A stretch of 64,000 nt of DNA from Psychrobacillus sp. OK028 (GTDB lineage: Bacteria; Bacillota; Bacilli; Bacillales_A; Planococcaceae), in NCBI RefSeq assembly GCF_900103605.1, contig NZ_FNHY01000003.1, forward strand, positions 394,753 through 458,752, given 5' to 3'. The position numbers were made by a program, and so were the translations under genes. Below, piece after piece: positions 60,156 through 64,000 of this stretch (position 1 is its first letter; every line of letters starts with the position of its first letter). The notes beneath the pieces are model-generated. The model saw only the letters and a program-made list of their open reading frames with translations, was not told the origin of the DNA and searched no databases.

Positions 60156-60340
60156 TATTTATTATCCATATTAGGGTTTTGTTTACGAAGCATCCAGTAA
60201 TGCTCAACAAGTTGATTCTCATATTTTATGTGCACTTGGTAAAAATACATATGCAATTTTGGATCTGAATGTTCATAGTACATCGCTAAAGTGCCATACA
60301 AACTTGTCTTTTGAAGTAGATCTGCCAAACGTTGGTCCAT
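60155..60340 (-). CDS. 61-aa protein (cassette gene)
   Basis: The ATG follows AAAAGGAGAG. The peptide is helical and hydrophilic (MDQRLADLLQKTSLYGTLAM, YYEHSDPKLHMYFYQVHIKY) with no signal. No family recognised; length and site make it a plausible real gene. Confidence 0.6.
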   Translation of the reverse strand: MDQRLADLLQKTSLYGTLAMYYEHSDPKLHMYFYQVHIKYENQLVEHYWMLRKQNPNMDNK

Positions 60341-60417
60341 TTACTCTCTCCTTTTTACTTTTCACATACAACCAACGTATGCAACAGCCATTGTTACTGA
60401 TTAGGCAAATAAAAAAA

Positions 60418-60446
60418 GCAACCTACTTAATTACGAGAAGGTTGCT
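60418..60446 (-). terminator. Hairpin with T-run near the compact repeat
   Basis: AGCAACCT and AGGTTGCT arms with TTTTTTTATT on the minus strand. Confidence 0.7.
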
Positions 60447-60489
60447 ACTTTATTTTAATTATTTATTACTGTGTAGTTATTATTGTCCT

Positions 60490-60519
60490 TATTCAACTAA
60501 AGCACCCGTTAGTTGAAGA
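60490..60519 (-). repeat. Compact cassette repeat (ends only)
   Basis: TTCAACTAA, loop AGCACCC, GTTAGTTGAA: the two conserved ends with no variable centre. Confidence 0.85.
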
Positions 60520-60604
60520 TGATTTAATTATTTATTCATAATAATATTTGTATCTATATGTCTTATATTATCCATATAAACTACGAGCAACCACTACCAT
60601 AAAA

Positions 60605-60630
60605 AGAGCCACCATCAAAATGGTGGCTCT
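60605..60630 (-). terminator. Terminator after the NmrA-type gene
   Basis: AGAGCCACCAT and ATGGTGGCTCT arms, TTTTTATGG on the minus strand. Confidence 0.85.
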
Positions 60631-60651
60631 CCTTTATATCAAAAGAGTAAA

Positions 60652-61509
60652 TTACTGGAATGTAGTGGTTGACAGGATGGATTCAAGGCTTCGTGCTGGA
60701 CGACCTGATAATTTTTCAATGTCCCCCGTAACGATATCGTAATCTCCATTAGAGAAGTTTTGCTGAGTATTCACGACTAAATTGATGATCTCTGCCGGAA
60801 GTTCCCCTTGCTGAAGCTGATCTTGTAGCGTCTCAACTGGTATTGTGATAAATGAAAGTGGTTTACCGCTAACTTTCGCGATGAGTTCTGCACGCTGTGC
60901 ACCTGTTAGGCTTTCTGGTCCAGTTCCGTTATAAATTGCACCTTCGTGATCATTGCCGAGTAGCAAACCAGCTGCTGCAGTGGCGATATCATCGCGTGAA
61001 ACGAATGCGACTTTGCTTTCAGTGAGACCTGAAAGAACGCCATAAGCTAATGACATTTGCGCATCCATGATGAAATACTCTGAATAGTAGTTCATGCGCA
61101 AAATGCTCCATTTGCTTGCTTTACGCATCAAATGCTGTTCACTGACAAAATAGTCGTATGCAATATTCGTTTTTTCTGTGTTGCGCGCGCCTGTAGACGA
61201 AATAAGGACAATGTGTGGAACACCTGCTTCTACAGCTGCATCAATAGCTGCAATAAATTGTTCTGAACGACGACCAGGTTTTACTTCGGACGACGGAATA
61301 AGCAGTAAGCGATCTAAACCTTTGTATGCCTCAATCAGCGAAGATGGTTGATCGTAATCACCGAAACGTGCTTCCACGTCATCAATTGCAATTTTCTCCG
61401 GAGTACGCGTGATTGTTACAACACTATGTTGTCCAGCCGCACGCTCCAACAATTCTTTTACCGTTACTCCACCTAAATTTCCGCTTGCACCACTTACACC
61501 AATTTTCAT
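60652..61509 (-). CDS. NmrA/QorB-like NAD(P)H-binding reductase
   Basis: The 285-residue protein has the Rossmann motif GASGNLGGVTVKELL at 7-21 and an atypical SDR layout (HIVLISSTGARNTEKTNIAY), resembling quinone oxidoreductase QorB/YtfG. It likely reduces a quinone or related small molecule with NADPH. It is divergent from a TetR gene across a perfect palindrome, so it is probably repressed by it. Its base composition is richer in G+C than the cassettes. Confidence 0.88.
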   Translation of the reverse strand: MKIGVSGASGNLGGVTVKELLERAAGQHSVVTITRTPEKIAIDDVEARFGDYDQPSSLIEAYKGLDRLLLIPSSEVKPGRRSEQFIAAIDAAVEAGVPHIVLISSTGARNTEKTNIAYDYFVSEQHLMRKASKWSILRMNYYSEYFIMDAQMSLAYGVLSGLTESKVAFVSRDDIATAAAGLLLGNDHEGAIYNGTGPESLTGAQRAELIAKVSGKPLSFITIPVETLQDQLQQGELPAEIINLVVNTQQNFSNGDYDIVTGDIEKLSGRPARSLESILSTTTFQ

Positions 61510-61583
61510 AATTTAATTACCTCCAATTTGTTATTATGTTTCATTTTTCTAAAGTTCTATAGCCTTACTTTAACACCTTTCGT

Positions 61584-61605
61584 TTATACAACACATGTTG
61601 TATAA
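61584..61605. promoter_or_regulatory. Perfect palindromic operator between NmrA-type gene and TetR
   Basis: TTATACAACA, CA, TGTTGTATAA: 10-bp perfect arms, the size of a TetR-family operator, in the divergent promoter region. Confidence 0.75.
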
Positions 61606-61707
61606 TCAATATATCAAGATGAAAAATCGTATGCAATAGACAATTTAACGCATCTATCGCTTAAACGACAGATTGCGAAAAATGTCTATTAAGTAGGAGG
61701 GAATTTG

Positions 61708-62283
61708 ATGGCAAGACAAATAGATCCCCGGATTCTTCGCACTAGGAATCTTATTATGGAAGCATTTATTGAGTTATCAATGCAAATGGATTTTAAAGAT
61801 ATGACCATTAAGGATATAACAACTTCTGCAACGGTTAACCGTGCGACTTTCTATAATCACTTTTATGATAAGTACGACTTGCTTGAAAAAGTGTTAAGTG
61901 AAAGTATCATGAGGGAGGTTATTCAAGAGGTAAGTACCCATGAGGTAATTAACGAAGAAAGCATAAAATCAATACTTTTATCAATTATAAGGTTCCAAAC
62001 ATCAATTAGTAACCAATGTCATCGCAGTTATAAGGCATTTACACCACAAATAGAAACACTTTTTAAAAATGTACTTCATGCTTCCTTTTCAAAATGGGCA
62101 CATAAACAATGGCCTAACCAAAATAATACGGATATTGAAGTATTTTCGGTGGCGTTAAGCTGGGCGCTTTACGGGGTAGCAATGCATGGGATGCAAAATC
62201 AACAAACAGAACCAGAAAAGTATTTGCAACAATTGATGCCCTTAATTGATACGATGAATAAAGAAGATGCCCATCAAATATAA
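61708..62283 (+). CDS. TetR-family transcription regulator
   Basis: The protein of 191 residues starts at ATG 61708-61710 behind AGGAGG. The N-terminal helix-turn-helix region (RTRNLIMEAFIELSMQMDFK, TIKDITTSATVNRATFYNHF) is typical TetR, then YDKYDLLEKVL and a ligand domain. It likely binds the palindrome at 61584 and controls itself and the NmrA-type reductase. Confidence 0.92.
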   Translation: MARQIDPRILRTRNLIMEAFIELSMQMDFKDMTIKDITTSATVNRATFYNHFYDKYDLLEKVLSESIMREVIQEVSTHEVINEESIKSILLSIIRFQTSISNQCHRSYKAFTPQIETLFKNVLHASFSKWAHKQWPNQNNTDIEVFSVALSWALYGVAMHGMQNQQTEPEKYLQQLMPLIDTMNKEDAHQI

Positions 62284-62384
62284 ATTCAACAACTGAATTC
62301 ATACTTAGTATTTCTCTTTTCCAAATTCAATGGAGCCTGTTTTTATATTAAATAGGCTCTAGATTGTTTCTTAACTATACCTTG

Positions 62385-62464
62385 TTCAACTAACCTGCTG
62401 CTTTAGTTGAAGAAGAAAAAAGGCTTCACTCCTTCTTGAAGTAAAGCACCCGTTAGTTTAATAA
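62385..62464 (-). repeat. Cassette repeat, GCTTCACT type
   Basis: TTCAACTAACCTGCTGC left, GGCTTCACTCC...AGTAAAGC centre, ACCCGTTAGTTTAATAAG right. Confidence 0.92.
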
Positions 62465-62500
62465 GAGCAGCGACGCTTCTTCCACAATCGCGCCCTTTAG
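62458..62500 (-). repeat. Secondary 'tag' repeat, copy 3
   Basis: TTAATAAGAGCAGCGACGC and TTCTTCCACAATCGCGCCC match the tags at 26380 and 27782. Confidence 0.7.
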
Positions 62501-62775
62501 CAGAAGACTCAATTTCAAGATATCTTAAAAGGCAACATTAATGTTCTTTCACTATTTCACCCGTTACTTTAAGTACAACTCTTCACAAACACTTTATCTT
62601 CAAAAGAAATTCTTACATCTTTATATTGGGTTATCATTGGTAAAGATAGGTACTTATTTTCAACCTACATACAATCACCGATTTAGAGCAAAGTAAAACA
62701 TGTATCAAAATTATATGTTTTACTTTTTGTTCTTAACTGTGTGAAAAAGCTAACTGGAAGGGGAATCAAAGAAGA
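62465..62775. other. Intergenic region
   Basis: Contains the tag repeat, a degenerate repeat end at 62549-62591 and the promoter region of the next gene; no other gene seen. Confidence 0.5.
62549..62591 (-). repeat. Cassette repeat, right-end remnant
   Basis: CACTATTTCACCCG, TTACTTTAAG, TACAACTCTTCACAAAC: the right end plus long-type tail. Confidence 0.6.
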
Positions 62776-63375
62776 ATGATTTGGCGTATGGGTATTTACA
62801 CTTTCACCACGTGTTTGATCTGTTTCCTTTCTTTCCTTTACACTCCTATCTATTCAGCAGAGAGTGTGGACAGTTCGAAACAGGGGTTGTTTCCGGATTA
62901 TAAAAAGAAGGTTCTGGATATAATCGACTTTGGTATAGAACCATTGGAAAAATTAGACGGGGTACAAAACGAGGAGGATCTTTATAATATTGTCTTGTCG
63001 GCAGAGCAAAACCTAGCCAAGAGTCACTTGGACTTATCGGAGCTTAAGGTGCCAATTGAATTACCTAACGATACAAGGGTACTACTGGGAAGGTCTAAGG
63101 AAGACTTATCTACAGGTCTCAAGGCACTAGAGGAAGGGATGAACTACTATGCGCAATACATCGTCAAACGTAGCCCAGAGCAATACGATAAGTATGTCAA
63201 AAAACGTGATAAGGGCATTCGCTATATTAATGGTGGTTTAACCACGTTGACATCGGCAGAACTACAACTAGATGACCCATTAGAGCCAATTCAAAGCGTT
63301 TGGGAAGTAGGTAAAAGAAATCTTTATAAATTGGAAAAGGCAATTCCAGTAAAAGGTGTATCAAATGATAATTGA
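62776..63375 (+). CDS. Secreted helical protein
   Basis: The 199-residue protein has a signal peptide (IYTFTTCLICFLSFLYTPIY, cut near YSA) and a helical domain (LYNIVLSAEQNLAKSHLDLS, LLGRSKEDLSTGLKALEEG). The start ATG has a distant site (GGAAGGGG). No family recognised. It has a terminator downstream. Confidence 0.65.
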   Translation: MIWRMGIYTFTTCLICFLSFLYTPIYSAESVDSSKQGLFPDYKKKVLDIIDFGIEPLEKLDGVQNEEDLYNIVLSAEQNLAKSHLDLSELKVPIELPNDTRVLLGRSKEDLSTGLKALEEGMNYYAQYIVKRSPEQYDKYVKKRDKGIRYINGGLTTLTSAELQLDDPLEPIQSVWEVGKRNLYKLEKAIPVKGVSNDN

Positions 63376-63819
63376 CCCACCTTTCATTGGCGTGCTGCCC
63401 AAAATGGGTTAGCACCTTTTGTATTATTGGGGTAGCGTAGGAAATGCGGATTTACAACGTTAAGCAAATTATGAGGGAATGATTAACTCCCATAGGAATT
63501 GCCGAGGGTTTTGTTTAATATGGGGCTATTTGAAATGCGCCAGTACCCTTTTCGGGTATTTCCCCATTCGTAGGAATTTCCATATGGTACGTTTAAACGA
63601 AGGAGGTTTCTGACTCTTGTTCGGGGATACTTCCCTTTCTTCCAAAGACATATGCGAAGCCTTCTTCTAATCCAACTATCTAGCCGCTTGAAAACAGTAG
63701 GTGTATCAATTTAACGTGATATTCCCCAAACCCTCAATCAGATTATGGAATAATTATATTTCAAATCTTCTTATATACCCTCACTCTCAATACTTTCATG
63801 AAAATTATAACATTCCTTA
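63376..63819. other. Non-coding stretch
   Basis: After the terminator at 63390 this G-rich stretch has no convincing frame. It may hold remnants of a lost gene. Confidence 0.4.
63390..63421 (+). terminator. Terminator after the secreted helical protein
   Basis: GTGCT...AGCAC arms with inner CCCA/TGGG pairs, then CTTTTG. Confidence 0.6.
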
Positions 63820-63897
63820 TTCAACTAAACTGCCGCGTTAGTTCAAGAAGAAAAAATGCTTTACCCCTTCTTGAAGTAAAGCACCCGTTAGTTGAAT
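63820..63897 (-). repeat. Cassette repeat, GCTTTACC type, last in window
   Basis: TTCAACTAAACTGCCGCG left, TGCTTTACCCC...AGTAAAGC centre, ACCCGTTAGTTGAATAAC right. The array continues to the right. Confidence 0.93.
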
Positions 63898-63917
63898 AAC
63901 AACTTCATACAAATTGA

Positions 63918-64000
63918 TTAGGGTATATAAATTTCGGAAATGAATACAACTTTTCCGTTTTTTTCGTAGATTTGTAGTAATCCTCTATGGGTAACAACCT
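63918..64000 (-). CDS. Cassette gene, C-terminal end only
   Basis: The frame HRGLLQIYEKNGKVVFISEI, ending YIP and TAA at 63918-63920, enters from the right edge, 20 bp after a repeat. It confirms that the gene-repeat pattern continues. Confidence 0.6.
   Translation of the reverse strand, partial: VVTHRGLLQIYEKNGKVVFISEIYIP

Noticed and set aside
17574..63897. CRISPR array
   Set aside because: The repeats are palindromic and 75-135 bp, vary in their centres and are separated by whole genes of 100-1000 bp; no spacers of uniform size and no cas genes.
17574..63897. MITE or IS-derived element family
   Set aside because: I saw no fixed terminal inverted repeats with flanking target duplications and no transposase. 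All copies share one orientation and sit at gene ends, which a random transposon would not do. Not fully excluded without genome-wide data.
17574..63897. Prophage
   Set aside because: No capsid, tail, portal, terminase or lysis genes; the YolD-like, ligase and SRAP genes have phage relatives but do not make a prophage.

Overview
The window looks like chromosomal DNA of a low-GC, endospore-forming Bacillota, order Bacillales. A Planococcaceae/Caryophanaceae-type host (Psychrobacillus, Sporosarcina or Lysinibacillus relatives) is a reasonable guess, but one window cannot prove it. Supporting signs are strong AGGAGG ribosome binding sites, TTG and GTG starts, a Spo0E-type phosphatase, a SpoVB-like flippase, a T-box leader before proC, and a yqjQ-yqjP-proC-rnz-dinB neighbourhood like that of Bacillus subtilis.

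Positions 1-17.2 kb are ordinary backbone. They hold the end of a sugar-uptake locus (ABC solute-binding lipoprotein, GH65 disaccharide phosphorylase and a twin operator), argG-argH, a PPK2 polyphosphate kinase, a small HAD/ABM pair, an APH-type kinase, a Spo0E-like protein, yqjQ-yqjP behind a FadR-like operator, T-box-proC, rnz, a MurE-like ligase and dinB. I saw no broken gene here.

From about 17.5 kb to the right edge the character changes completely. Over 60 copies or remnants of one dispersed repeat, all in the same orientation, separate mostly single small genes. Most genes read leftward, and the repeat usually lies just after the stop codon, sometimes overlapping it. Complete copies are about 75-135 bp. 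They have conserved ends (TTCAACTAAC and GTTAGTTGAA, which can pair and resemble the RYYYAAC/GTTRRRY core sites of integron attC) and a variable centre. In most copies the centre is a hairpin plus T-run on the gene-sense strand, i.e. an intrinsic terminator. The cargo is what integron cassettes usually carry: GNAT acetyltransferases (seven), Nudix, methyltransferase, peptidase, many small lipoproteins and membrane proteins, DUF families, and many fragments or pseudogenes (Nudix, P-loop kinase, YdcF, TPR, McrC, SRAP). I read it as a large integron-like, terminator-bearing cassette array in a Firmicute, with its left boundary next to dinB. No integrase is in the window; if the analogy holds, it should lie to the right of 64 kb.

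Several larger genes interrupt the array with their own promoters and terminators, often on the + strand: an ECF sigma factor, an MFS exporter, an amidase plus SpoVB-like flippase, an SOS-like unit (YolD-like operon, candidate LexA box, small ATP-dependent DNA ligase), and an NmrA-type reductase with a divergent TetR regulator around a perfect palindrome. The array continues past the right edge, where a further cassette gene is cut off.
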